A stretch of 64,000 bases of DNA, taken from the NCBI RefSeq assembly GCF_958298935.1, contig NC_084938.1, positions 26,703,501 through 26,767,500 of the forward strand, written 5' to 3'. A program made the translations under genes and the position numbers. The notes under the pieces are model-generated. The model was not told the origin of the DNA and ran no database searches. It saw only the letters and a program-made list of their open reading frames with translations. Every line of letters starts with the position of its first letter. The first letter of the stretch is position 1. Positions 38,315-50,258 of the stretch are shown here, piece after piece. This DNA comes from Phragmites australis. Lineage: Eukaryota; Streptophyta; Magnoliopsida; Poales; Poaceae.

Positions 38315-41300
38315 TTGACTATATAAATGCCTAAAATTACTAAATTTGAAAAATAAAAATAAGAAAATAAGAAAAATTCTCAAGAAATCGGTCCAGTGAG
38401 AGGAGACCGAGGGCTGCTGGTTTGTTAAGGCCCACTGGAGCTACTGGGCCTCGTAGAAGGCTGTGCCATGAACCCATGGCGCTAGATCAGGTCAGAGGCT
38501 AATCATCTCAGAATCCTCTCGGAAAAAAAATCATCTCAGAAACACGATATGGTCCTCTAAAAAGAAAGAAGCAATAAACGGTACTACCTCTTCTCGAATA
38601 GATATGATTTAGGAACATGTACACGGTCAAATTTTAGAAGCTTTGAAAACTCAAACACATGAAAATATTAAGATTTATAACATGAAATGGTACCATTAGA
38701 TTTATCATGACAAATACTTTTAAGTGACTACTTCCAATAAATTTCTACAATAAGTACTTATAAAAGTAATAGTCAAAAATATATATTAATTACTGTATCG
38801 ATGTCTTAAACGATAACTTAAAAATGGATATGGTACTAAGTATTAATTAATCGGTGTCTAAAAAAATATCAGTGGACAATGTGGCACCCTAGGTGTCCAC
38901 ACTGTGAGATGATCTGTCAGCTGCTGACCACTGTAGCGGGAGACTCACGCGCCGATGCAAAAGATCAGCGACTGATGATCTGCGTTTATATCTATCATAA
39001 TTCCACAGGGTTGTGATTCAGTTGTCATAATGCCAACTGAGAATTGATAAACTGCTGGTGGCATGCATTTTGACAAATCACCTTAAAAAACACTGACAAT
39101 CTGATTTTGCCTTTACTGTATTGCTAGCACGTGCGCTCGTGGAACACGTGCTGTGAGGTTTATTCGTCTGTGCATGCAGTGGTAGACAAAGGTCTGGTGT
39201 GCAGAGACTCTCTTTTTCCTCCTCCACCTCCACTTATTTTTCTCTTTTTTTTCTTCTCCTTTCTTCTTCTCTTTCAATTCTAATCTTCGATGGACCCTAG
39301 GCCCCTTTAAATCTAGCCATGTGTGCATGCCTGCAGACTGCAGCTTGGTTTGCAATGTAGCCAATCTCTTATGAGTCACCATGCTATAAGTGTGCTCCTA
39401 CTCTTTTATCCCCACTGATCTATGAGCACCACACTTTCTGTCCTTATTCGTTGTTCTGATAGGCATGATCGACTTATATATGGATAGTAATGAGTATAGA
39501 TTACCCGCGTGTCTATGGATAAAAACTCTAATAGATGTGGATTTGAGTTGTATTATTTGCCTACAAGTTTGAGTGACCGTTTGATTTTAAACTCAACGAG
39601 TACACATACATGAATTTAAAAAATATCGCATCCATGTCCGATTCACTCATAAACCCGCCTTAAGTACATGACATATGGACCTCCTCATAGGTTGCACCTT
39701 ATTTAATTGTTCAACTATATGTTTGTATGTGTGAAGTACACGAGATAATGTTATATGTAATGTATATATGAGATGCTTGTTAATTATCTAAGATGCATAT
39801 CACTTATATGTATGATGTATTTTTAATCGATGAAATTCATATTACATACTTTTATGCGGCCATGCTATATCCTATGCACCTTTACATGGTAGTGGATATA
39901 TGAGAGTGAATATGGGTACATGATGCCCACCGGTGACCAACGTGAGTGATATTTTTTTATGGAATAGTTAATTATACTTTCCTAAATTATCATATTTATC
40001 CGAATAATCTACTGAACTTTTAAACCTATATTTTACTTCTCTGAACTGTTAATACCATCCATTTTACCCCCCGGAGTGATTTTTCTCGGTAGTTTTGATG
40101 ACGTGGTGACGGTTTTACCACATGGCAGTCCTAGTCAGCATGTCCAGTCAGCGTGTTGATATCAGCGTTGCGCAGTAATTCAATTTTTCTTTAGAAAAAT
40201 AATTCATAAAAATAGATTATTCCAAAAAATAAGTTTTATGTTTAGATAAAATTCCAAAAAATATAAAATGATTAAATGTTTTAATATATTTTTATTTCTG
40301 TAAATAATATTTAATGTTTTCTAGTGTAAAAATTATTCCAAAAATGTTATAATAAATGTTTTAATTTGAAAAATAGTTTTAAAAAATATAGATTAATTCT
40401 AATAAAGTTAAAAATATTCTCTTTGATAAAATAAATGCTTTTAATATATTTTGTTGCATATAAAATTAGTTTTAATTCTTAAAAGTTAGATTTAAATATA
40501 GAAAAATAGTTTTCGTCTTTTTTGTCATAGTTTCGCGTCGTTTCTAGCCTTTTAAAATTTGTTTAGCCGTACTTTTGTGTATATTTTGGGCATATTTAAA
40601 CTTATTTGGGCACATTTTTGGTACATTTGGACATATTTTGAAAATTTATTTTCGATACATCATACGTCGAATACATATACTAAATTAATAAATACAACTA
40701 TATATCACCTATTTCGACAAATATATACTACCTAATTTTGTATTTTTACCTGACATTGCGCCCGTCGCCATGCTGACTGATACTGATGGATCGGGATACG
40801 ACGATGAGCTATCCAATCAACGCCACTGGACAACTGGGTACGATCAAACAACTCGAGCAACGCGCCAACGCACAATTAACCAACAATGCATAGTACGAAA
40901 GCAATTAAATACACCCATTTTGGGCTGCAAAGTCACTCACAGAAACGAATATATACTACCTTCTTCTCTTTTATTTACCGTTTAGAACATCAATACGATG
41001 CTCAATAAATACGTTTAATTATTAATTTTAATAATTATTTTTAATAAAAATTAATAAAAATTAGATAATATCAAAGTATTTTTTATAATAAATTCACTAC
41101 TATCATTTTCATATACCAAATTTTAATAATTATATATATATTAGTAGTTAAATTTTTTAAAATTTAACTGAACGTATTTTATAACGATATCTATCCGAGA
41201 ACGAAAGATAGTAACTGCTAAATCTGGAGCGAAGTGTGTTCATCCTGCCTGCGGAAAGGTCGTCAGTACAGACAGGATCAGCATCCAGTCAGATACAGTG

Positions 41301-41578
41301 ATGCAGCTAGGCTTGAGAGCTGACAAAAAAACAAGAGAGCCGATCGATGGAGCCCCAAAATCATGGGCGCGTGCAACACGCGGGCGATTTATTTAAGGTG
41401 CAATTGCCAATTGGCGCATGCAACTACAGCAACTAGTTCCGTCCTCTTCTACTCCTCTCCCTACCGGCGCCTCTTGGATAAAAGGGCCAGGCCATGGCGC
41501 CGTGCCTTCTCATCACTCCATCAGCCCACAGGCCACAGCTCCAAGTGGCTTGCGCGAGCGTGTGCAACAGCCGCTGCT
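38315..41578. other. Gene-free spacer with transposon remnants, then PAP promoter
   Basis: No gene is supported. A pyrimidine-rich tract lies at 39205-39280. About 39455-39960 is AT-rich repeat-like sequence with TATGGATA motifs. About 39955-40180 resembles a Mutator-type element end (CTGAACT..TTACC..CCGGAGTG, GACGTGG). About 40180-41200 is extremely AT-rich. From 41240 the sequence turns to ordinary promoter DNA; TTTATTTAAGG near 41388 is a possible TATA region for the acid phosphatase gene. Confidence 0.5.
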
Positions 41579-42096
41579 ATGGGGCAGAGAGAGGCGGCGA
41601 CGGTGTCGGTTGCTCTGGTGGTGCTGGCTGCGGTGGCGACGGCCATGCTGCCGGCGGCCAGCGCGTCGCCGGAAGAAGGGTTCCAGCCGCTGTCCAAGAT
41701 CGCTGTCCACAAGGCCACCGTCGAACTGCATCATTCGGCGTACGTGAAGGCGACGCCGTCGTTGCTCGGCAAGCAGGTACGTACACACACCGCTAAACTA
41801 GCTGTTCCATTCATCCATTCTGAATCATCAGCTAGCTTGATCTGACTAAGTTGGGGTGTAGACATTTCAGTCCAGTAGCGATCTAAACCGTCTGGTTAAC
41901 TTGACATTGGGAGCAGGATGAGCACTGAAGTGAGATATATGCATATGTTAGACTGTTAGTTGTCAAGTTTCCCAAAAAGGATAGATTGCAAACAATTAAA
42001 CAAATGGAGTACTAGTTGTCTCCTTTCTGAAACCGCAGCATAAGAAAAATCAGTACAGTCACAAGCGCACTCGTGATGAGATCACACGGCTAGCAC

Positions 42097-42132
<36 letters not shown>

Positions 42133-45100
42133 GACGAAGCAACGGAGGGCGAAAAGCCCACCTGAAAGTCGACGAAGCATTTGAGAATCTGTGAAATATT
42201 CTTGGGTTCCTCTCTTTCCACCATTACCATGGCCATAGGACAAGGACAGCGAGATATTTTAGCTCAACTGTGCCAATTTAGCTATAGTCCCACGGCCTTG
42301 ACCACCCTAAGGACTCTTTTACATTGGATGAGATTCTCGAGGCCATGAAACAATTGCCACCGAAAAAACCCTCTGAACCGATGATTTCACTTGAGCTTTT
42401 TTCAAGGCCTGTTGGCCTATCGTGAAGGACGATCTCACCAGGTAGTCAACACCTTCTACAGTCTCGCTGCTCTCAGCTTACCTTAATCAACATGGCCAAC
42501 ATCATCCTAATCCCGAAAAAGGAAAACCTGAAAAGGGTTAGATTATAGACCAACAGCCTGATTTATGCCGTGGCCAAAATCATCTCCAAGATCTTTGCCC
42601 TTCGTATGTCCCCATATATAGATTCCATCACCTCCCAAAGCCAAAGCGCGTTCATCAAGTACCGCAGCATACACGACAACTACATGTACCTCCGGGGTCT
42701 ATGATGTCGCCTTCATCAAACAAAAACCCTGATACTTTTCTTTAACCTCTACATTTTAAAGGACTTTGACTCCATCCGCTAGGACTACCTTCTTTACCTC
42801 ATGCAGAAAAAAGGATTCCCTCCCAAGTGGTGTGACTGGATTACTCTGCTACTCTCAACTTCGACATCATGCGTCCTTACTAATGGCATCCCCTCCCCAC
42901 CCATACAGCATGGTCGGGGCCTCAGACAAGGCGACCTGCTATCGCCCTTTCTTTTCATACTGACAATCGACCCGCTGAATAGTATACTAGACAAAGCAAC
43001 AGATGCTGACCTCTTGACTCCACTTCGAGGGAGATCTACCAGGCTAAGAACTTCGCTATATGCTGACGACGCGGCGATCTTCATTTTGCTGAGCTGGGAG
43101 GATGTTGACTCCTCTCACGAATCCTGCACTGCTTCGGTGATGCCACTAGACTACAGACGAACCTTCAAAAAATAATTGTGGCACCAATAAAATGTGAGGG
43201 CATCAACCTTGATCATGTCCTTGGAACTCTCCCTGTCATGCGATCGCACTTCCCGATCAAATACCTTGGCTTGCCATTTTCGATCCGTATGCCAAAGACC
43301 AACTTTTGGAACACAACTTGGCTTCACGGCTGTATGCCAAAGGACATTGCACGTGACACGACGTCTACAAAATCACAAAGAATAGGAAAAAAATCTGTAA
43401 AGGATGCCATGGATCTGGAATCCTAGCTACGTGACATTCCGACACATCGTCTTAGCCTTCAGGCCCTCCAGTAGCTGGTGCAACTATGGGTGCAGGTGAA
43501 CGCCGTCCAACTACAACCAGACTATCAAGATACTATCGTTTGGAAGCTCTCTGATAAAGGGGAGTATACAGCAAGCTCTGCCTATAAAGTGCAGTTCATC
43601 GGATCAATAGAAACCAACTTCCATGCGCTGGTCTGGTTAGCTTGCCCCCCCCCCCCCCCTACAAGTTCTTCGCCTGACTCACCCTTCAGAATCGCCTATG
43701 GACTTCTGATAGGCTAGGTAGACGATAATGGACCAATAACGCCTACTGCCCCTTGTGCTAGCACACATGTGAGCGACGCTTCATATCTTCGCTGAATGCA
43801 GATTCAACAGACAAGTATGGGACTCCATCTCGCAGTGGCTTTCAATGCCAGGGATCGCCCTGACCTCTTAGACGTCGGCGGAGTCGATTCACGCTTGGTA
43901 GTCCGCAATCACGGAGTCTATTGGTATCCCAAAAAAGCTATGAAATCCATCTTGATACTTGTGACCTGGATCCTGTGGAATGAGCGAAACACGCAAATTT
44001 TCAACCACAGGGCTTCTACTGCATCTACGGCGATTGCTAGTATCAAAGAGGAGTTTAGAATCTAGGTAAGTAGGGGAGAGAAACATCTCGCTCACATTAA
44101 TTGAGCCGATGTAGCTACCTTGATATTTTTGTAACCGCTCTATTTGTTTTTTTATGTACCTTGAAGAGGTTTCAAACTCACCCATAACCGTGCAACCCTG
44201 GAGAAACTCCGGATTTACCGACCTTAGGCTCTAATACCATTTATTAGAGTGTGCATCAGTCTAGCCCAACTTACTATACGTATGAGCTGGCACCCTATCC
44301 CAGATCTCAATAGACTTACTATACACACATGTACAACTAGAGTCATGACCAATGTCTTAGGTCAACTCAACTAAAAGGACTAACATAATAGATAATTGAT
44401 CCTTTATCTTTTATATCATTCTCTACCATGTTAATTTTCGATATAAGGCTAAATTCAACATATCCCTATGCCTGATCACGTCATCATGTACTCGGAACAT
44501 TCGTCGTATGCTTCGGATCTCATTCTATAAGGCAATAATCATTATTATCACGCATGAACCATCATGATCAGTCGGGGCCACAAAGACCCATAAACAAATC
44601 AGAGCAACTTGGTCAATTTGTTCGTTATTTAGCTACGCTTTGCATGTGACATTTGCTTTGGACGTGCAGCACTCGTTATCGACCTGCTCCAAGAAACGGT
44701 ACACAAGCCTCTTCATTAACTGAGGTTGAGGGGTGTGCTTAATTTGATACTCATATATTTTTGAAAACTAGCAAGTTGGTCCATGTTATTAGCGTGGTTA
44801 GTCTCACTGTAATACTTTGTCGTGATAACTTTTAATTAAAAATTAGTCTATTTAGCTTTTTTATGAGGTTAGTGCCATTTAGTTACAAAATGCATAAAAA
44901 TATAATAAGAGATAGAAATAAAGTTAGTGAAAGAGAATTATTTATGCTCCAAACTTGTAGCAGTATCATATACATATATTGGTTCGATTCGTGTATGTTT
45001 CGATCAACTACCGAAACCGTACCTCAGTAGGGAGCGGCCCAACCAATATCAAATAATAATATAATAGATAAATTTTACCAATTTGAATATTTTTGCTTTA

Positions 45101-48032
45101 GTGTTTGCAACTTTTGTAAGAGAGAAGAACTAAAGCAAACTCAGCAAATTAGTCAAATGCGCACTATATATAACAGGAAAAATAACCATTTTCGTAAATT
45201 GCATCGATCTTTGCATGGCACACAGTGTACATGCTATGCTTCTCGATCAAATTGTCAAAGTTTTTGAGTCTCTGACAGGGAGAAGACACCCAATGGGTGA
45301 CTGTGAAGTACGGCCGGGCAAACCAATCCGCCGACGACTGGATTGCCGTTTTCTCTCCAGCTGATTTCATGTAAGCTTCATGATCTACCTTCTTCGTTTC
45401 TCAGAAATTTCAATCGTACAGATTTACAAGGTAACCAAACCCATCGATGGCTGACGCATCTTCGTCATCGTGTGGCAGCTCGGGTACGTGCCCTAACCCT
45501 TCGAGGCACCCTGGAGAACCGCTGCTCTGCACGGCACCTATCAAGGTTAACTTGCCAAATCTGTTCGATTGCCCGCTTGATTGCCACACGATGATTGCCA
45601 AATTCCATGCTTTGAGTTCACTAATCTTCGGTTCTGCACTTGCTTAAGCATATATCATTCAAACGTGATCGGTTGTTGCATGCATGGCTGCAGTATCAGT
45701 ACGCCAACTACTCGGCGAACTACATCTACTGGGGCAAGGGCAGCATCAGGTTCCAGCTCATCAACCAGCGGTCCGACTTCTCCTTCGCCCTCTTCACCGG
45801 CGGCCTCGAGCATGTGAGTTCCCTGGCCCTCCGCGCATGGCAAACCGGTCGCCGATCAACCAGCCAGTGCAGGACGAACCTTTTTACATAGCGTTTTCGC
45901 ATCCATCCGTGCAGCCCAAGCTGATCGCGGTGTCGGAGCCGATCGCGTTCAAGAACCCCAAGGCGCCCGTGTTCCCGCGCCTCGCGCAGGGCAAGTCCCA
46001 CGACGAGGTGAGGCCGGCGACGGCCGGGCACGATCGAGCTAGCCCTCCTGGTCGCGTTGGCGTCCGTCCAGAATCTGACAGGTGACACGGGCGTTCGTGG
46101 TGCTTGCAGATGACGGTGACATGGACGAGCGGCTACGACATCAGCGAGGCGTACCCGTTCGTGGAGTGGGGCCTGGTAGGCGGCGGCGGCGCCCGGCCGA
46201 CGCGCACGCCCGCCGGGACGCTCACGTTCAGCCGCGGCAGCATGTGCGGTATGGCCCGCCGGCCGGTCGATTAAAATGCCTTGGCTGGCTGATGCTGAAC
46301 CCGTCGTCGTTTTTGCGCAAAATCTCGTGGATTCCAGCAACGGGAGACGCGCTGATCGATCGTGTTGGTTTGGTTTCCAGGTGAGCCGGCGCGCACGATC
46401 GGGTGGAGAGACCCCGGTTTCATCCACACGGCGTTCCTGCGGGACCTGTGGCCCAACAAAGAGTGAGTAACCACATCCAAGTCTGCTCTCTGCTGCTTGT
46501 TCATTGCCATGCATGCATCTGTCTCGGTTAGACAAGATGCAAGTTTTATATTTTCTGAATTATTAGGATGATCCAAAACTTAAAAAAAAAAAACTAAAGA
46601 TTCACAAGAGTACTCTGTTGGACTTGTGATTCGGGCAGGTACTACTACAAGGTTGGACACGAGCTCGAGGACGGGTCCGTCGTATGGGGCAAGCACTACG
46701 CTTTCCGTGCTCCGCCGTTCCCGGGGCAGAACTCGCTGCAGCGCATCATTGTCTTCGGCGACATGGGGAAGGTGAACTTCTTATGATTCGTACACGAATG
46801 TTAATGTTGATCCACAAAGTACGATGTCAAAGAAAACTAAAAAGGGTTTGCTGCAGGAGGATGTGTTACACTTACACGTATTGATTTGGTTTTTTTTTTT
46901 TTGTGCAGGCTGAGAGGGACGGATCGAACGAGTTCGCGAACTACCAGCCGGGGTCGCTGAACACGACCGATAGGTTGGTTGAGGATCTGGACAACTACGA
47001 CATCGTGTTCCACATCGGCGACCTGCCCTACGCCAACGGCTACATTTCCCAGTGGGATCAGTTCACGGCACAGGTCGGGGCCATCACCGCGAAGAAGCCC
47101 TACATGATCGCCAGGTACCGATCTGCATGCCGAAGTGCAAGCACCGCAAGTGCAGGAAACCGCATGAAAAATGTGTGACAATGCGTCGGCGATCTTGTGC
47201 AGCGGCAACCACGAGAGAGACTGGCCGAACACCGGGGGATTCTTCGACGTCAAGGACTCCGGCGGCGAGTGCGGCGTGCTGGCGGAGACCATGTACTACT
47301 ACCCGGCCGAGAACCGAGCGAACTTCTGGTACAAGGTGGACTACGGGATGTTCCGGTTCTGCATCGCGGACTCTGAGCACGACTGGCGGGAAGGCACGGA
47401 GCAGTACCAGTTCATCGAGCAGTGCCTGTCGACAGTGGACCGGAAGCACCAGCCGTGGCTCATCTTCGCGGCGCACCGCGTGCTGGGCTACTCCTCCAAC
47501 TCCTGGTACGCCATGGAGGGCTCCTTCGAGGAGCCCGAGGGCCGCGAGAGCCTGCAGAAGCTGTGGCAGAAGTACCGCGTCGACATCGCCTTCTTCGGCC
47601 ACGTCCACAACTACGAGAGGACCTGCCCCGTCTACCAGGTGCCCAATGAAATTCTCTTGTTCCGAACGGGCTTCTATAGACTTGCAACTTTACAACCCTG
47701 TATAACCTGCAATATCTGACGAGCAGGGCCAGTGCATGACCAAGGAGAAGAGCCACTATTCCGGGACGATGAACGGCACCATCTTTGTGGTTGCCGGCGG
47801 AGCAGGCAGCCACCTATCGGACTACACCACGGCGATCCCCAAGTGGAGCATCTTCCGCGACCGCGACTTTGGGTTCGTGAAGCTCACGTCGTTCAACCAC
47901 TCGTCGCTGCTGTTCGAGTACAAGAAGAGCAGCGACGGCGAGGTGTACGACTCCTTCACCATCGACAGGGACTACCGCGACGTGCTCAGCTGCGTGCACG
48001 ACAGCTGCTTCCCCACCACGCTGGCCACCTAA
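41579..48032 (+). CDS. Purple acid phosphatase (nucleotide pyrophosphatase/phosphodiesterase-like), 11 exons
   Basis: A secreted dimetal (Fe plus Zn/Mn) phosphoesterase of the large plant PAP group. Exons: 41579-41776, 45279-45370, 45479-45545, 45694-45813, 45915-46007, 46110-46248, 46381-46462, 46639-46771, 46909-47114, 47203-47638, 47727-48032. They join in frame to 623 residues, the usual length for PAP27/PAP1-like proteins. A signal peptide spans about residues 1-28 (VSVALVVLAAVATAMLPAAS). An N-terminal fibronectin-like region (WVTVKY, PLLCTAPIKYQYANYSANY) precedes the metallophosphatase domain. All five metal-ligand blocks are present: FGDMG, GDLPY, SGNHE, FAAHR and FGHVHNYERTCP. Likely substrates are phosphate mono- or diesters in the apoplast or vacuole; barley relatives were described as nucleotide pyrophosphatases. 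Intron 1 is 3.5 kb and carries a LINE. Exon 3 starts at an acceptor (GGCAG) inside a longer open frame and was placed by phase and similarity. Confidence 0.94.
42098..42130. repeat. Poly(A) run of 33 bases in PAP intron 1
   Basis: An uninterrupted A tract follows CTAGCACC and precedes TCGACGAAGC. On the plus strand it could be the tail of a retroposon ending here, or it may mark the boundary of the LINE that starts just after it. No target duplication was identified. Confidence 0.8.
42131..44180 (+). mobile_element. Degenerate L1-type LINE in PAP intron 1
   Basis: A plus-strand non-LTR reverse transcriptase survives in pieces with stops and frameshifts. The region 42485-42700 has ANIILIPKKEN and SQSAFIKYRSIHDNY. 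The region 42765-43080 has FDSI-like sequence, HGRGLRQGDLLSPFLFIL and the catalytic YADDAA. The region 43190-43300 has the downstream thumb-type sequence with KYLGLPFS. The region 43530-44065 has the C-terminal zinc-binding reverse-transcriptase-associated domain (VWKLSDKGEYTASSAY, later FAECRFNRQVW-like and ILVTWILWNERN). The 5' part, including the endonuclease, is not recognisable, so the copy is probably truncated. The 3' end near 44180 is approximate. The element is in the sense orientation of the host gene and is spliced out with intron 1. Confidence 0.85.
44190..45270. other. Rest of PAP intron 1, with an LTR-element fragment
   Basis: At about 44218-44236, TTAGGCTCTAATACCA is the complement of a Met-tRNA primer site (TGGTATTAGAGC), followed by LTR-like sequence on the minus strand to about 44500. 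No protein remnant accompanies it. The remainder is AT-rich intron. Confidence 0.4.
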
Positions 48033-48198
48033 GTCAGTGCTAGCCAGGAGCAGGGTGGCGATGGCTTGATCTAGCAGCTGAGCCAGATGAACTTGTGTTT
48101 GGTGCGGTCACGAGTGATCAATCTGTTGTGTCCTTGTTCGCCCTGGTCGCGGCTCTTGCGATCATGAACTCTGTTTCTCCATCTTCCATTTTTCGCGC

Positions 48199-48204
48199 AA
48201 TAAA
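48199..48204 (+). terminator. Candidate PAP polyadenylation signal
   Basis: AATAAA occurs 167 bases after the PAP stop codon in a T-rich context, followed by GT-rich sequence. It is a plausible polyadenylation signal, but plant signals are loose and the cleavage site is not determinable here. Confidence 0.45.
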
Positions 48205-50258
48205 AACTGCTCAGCGAGTGGTCAAGTAATCTTCAGTTTTTGTTGGGATATATGGGTCTAGCCCATTTTGTTTTGATAATAATTCTTAATAAATCTCAAA
48301 AGCTTATTAAATAAAAGGTTTTAGTCCTATATTGCTAGTAGAGGTGGAGAGAGGTGAAGGATGATTAACTTAAAAGGAGTTATGTTCTCATCCAACTGGC
48401 ACATGTGTATAAGAGGATTAGAAGAGCACACAAGCTTGCTCGCCTTGCCTTGCCGAGGTGAAGGGCACATGACACCTACTACGGTCTGCTTCCTGTTCAC
48501 CATCGTCTTCAATAACTTTTATTTAGTCATGTTTGTCGTACCGAGCAATAGCTGCATCACAACATTAGTTTATCAATTTTTTGCTGATGTTCTATTTAGA
48601 AATTAAATAAATCTGAAAATGCGTTTTTATCCAACAGTTTTTTACTTTCGGATGGCCTACAGACATGCAGAGAAGAGACGCCATTGGCACCCTCAGTATT
48701 TCTTCCCAGCATCTGAATGAGAGGCCCATAATCAACCCGAACCTGACCTGAATTGCCAAGAGGCCCTACCGCACGCTAAATCAAAGCTTCAAGATTCACG
48801 GTACCTGCAGTACTTCTGTACGAAGCCAACTTCTATGTGTTGTTGAAAGCTCCCCAAACAGAGGGAGGGGCACGCCACCCCATGCATGGAGATCGGTCCT
48901 CCACGGACAAATGGGAGGCGATCTTTCTCTCAGCTGTTACTGGACTGACCATCTTGCTCTATCTGATCCTATTTCTGAAAAAGAAAAACCCACACCGTGC
49001 CGTCGGACTCGACCTGGTTGGCGGAAGCTCTTTGTCCTGGAGACCTGAACCGATGCTCGATACAGCACCGGCAACCTTCCTCTCCTGTTTGTTTGACGTT
49101 CCGGATGGACAGTCTCAACCGCAACCTGCACAGCTCGCTGCCAGGCCATTTTAATACACGAGCACGGCATCGCGGTAGGATGGGACGCTGCTATACCTCC
49201 ATAACGTGACTTGCCACCGCAGGGATAGGGGGAGGGGGCGGCAAATGATGCAAGTGTATTTTTTTTATCATTGAGTCGATTTAAAAATAAAAAAATTACT
49301 AAGATTCACTCACATAATTAAATTAAAAAAACTAATTAATGATACAAAACTAACCATCGAGTATCCATTTACATCCCTAGCGGCACGCCATGACATAAGA
49401 TGATGAGTTACCTCTTCAACTGGAATTCACATAAACAATTGATGCCGGAAAAGGCACGATCAGATAGATGCGGGATCAGATAAACAACAATTCGATTTGG
49501 CTTGAGATAGATGCGGGATTCTATCTCTGTGCAACCGAGAAAAAAGTGCATCCGGACTAAGCTGCTCTTGTGTATACGTACAACATATTACAACTATATT
49601 GTATGCCTCGTGATAGTTAAAAAAAATAATAGAATATTAAAAGTTTGAAAAGAGAATAAGGAAGAGAATGCTATTGAAATGTAGAAATTTGAAGAGAACG
49701 AGTTTGAGAAGAGAATTCATCTGAAAACGAATTTTAGGTTAGGAAGAAAACGAAACGAAGCAAAACGATTGATGATGGTCTAAGCTCAACTCACATTGGA
49801 AGCCTCGGGAGTCAGGAATTCAATTTCAATCCATTGAAGATGCGGCACAGCCATCAATGTGAGATGGCACACTCATCTTTTTGTTTCATTAGAAACATAT
49901 GAAAAAGAAGAAAGGTCTGAAGAGACCAGACCAGCCCAATTTTTTTAAAATAAGAAGGCCATTATTAAAAATTTAGTGAACCAACAGAGCAGCTAGCAAG
50001 ACCCTTCTTCCGAAAGCTTCAGGCTTTGATTCAGCAGCTCTCATGGCGACACCAACCACACATAGGCTACGTGTCTTGCAAGCAAAACCAGCATCTAAAG
50101 CCGCTCACAGCATCCACCACCATATTTTGCAGCTTTTCTGTCATACACTTGAAAAATTGGTGCCCTCCAGGGCTAGCACTAAGGCTCTAAGCATGTACTG
50201 CGCCCGATTGGATTGACCCCAAAAATATTTGCTCTAAGTTTGTCAGAAGATCTTTGAG
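48205..50258. other. Spacer between PAP and MAP65
   Basis: No gene is supported. Bases 48241-48330 begin TGTTGGGATATATGGG and resemble a short LTR fragment. A frame of 105 codons at 48837-49154 includes a hydrophobic run but has no recognisable family and weak context. About 49255-49720 is AT-rich. About 49840-50258 is probably the MAP65 promoter and leader. Confidence 0.45.

Noticed and set aside
37371..38319. AAAAATTGAC as target duplication for the retroposon at 37.5-38.3 kb
   Set aside because: It is short, AT-rich and overlaps the poly(A) run, so chance is likely, and it would conflict with the putative exon at 37488-37556.
48837..49154. 105-codon plus frame with a hydrophobic segment
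   Set aside because: No family resemblance, overlapping antisense frame, and no adjacent exons.
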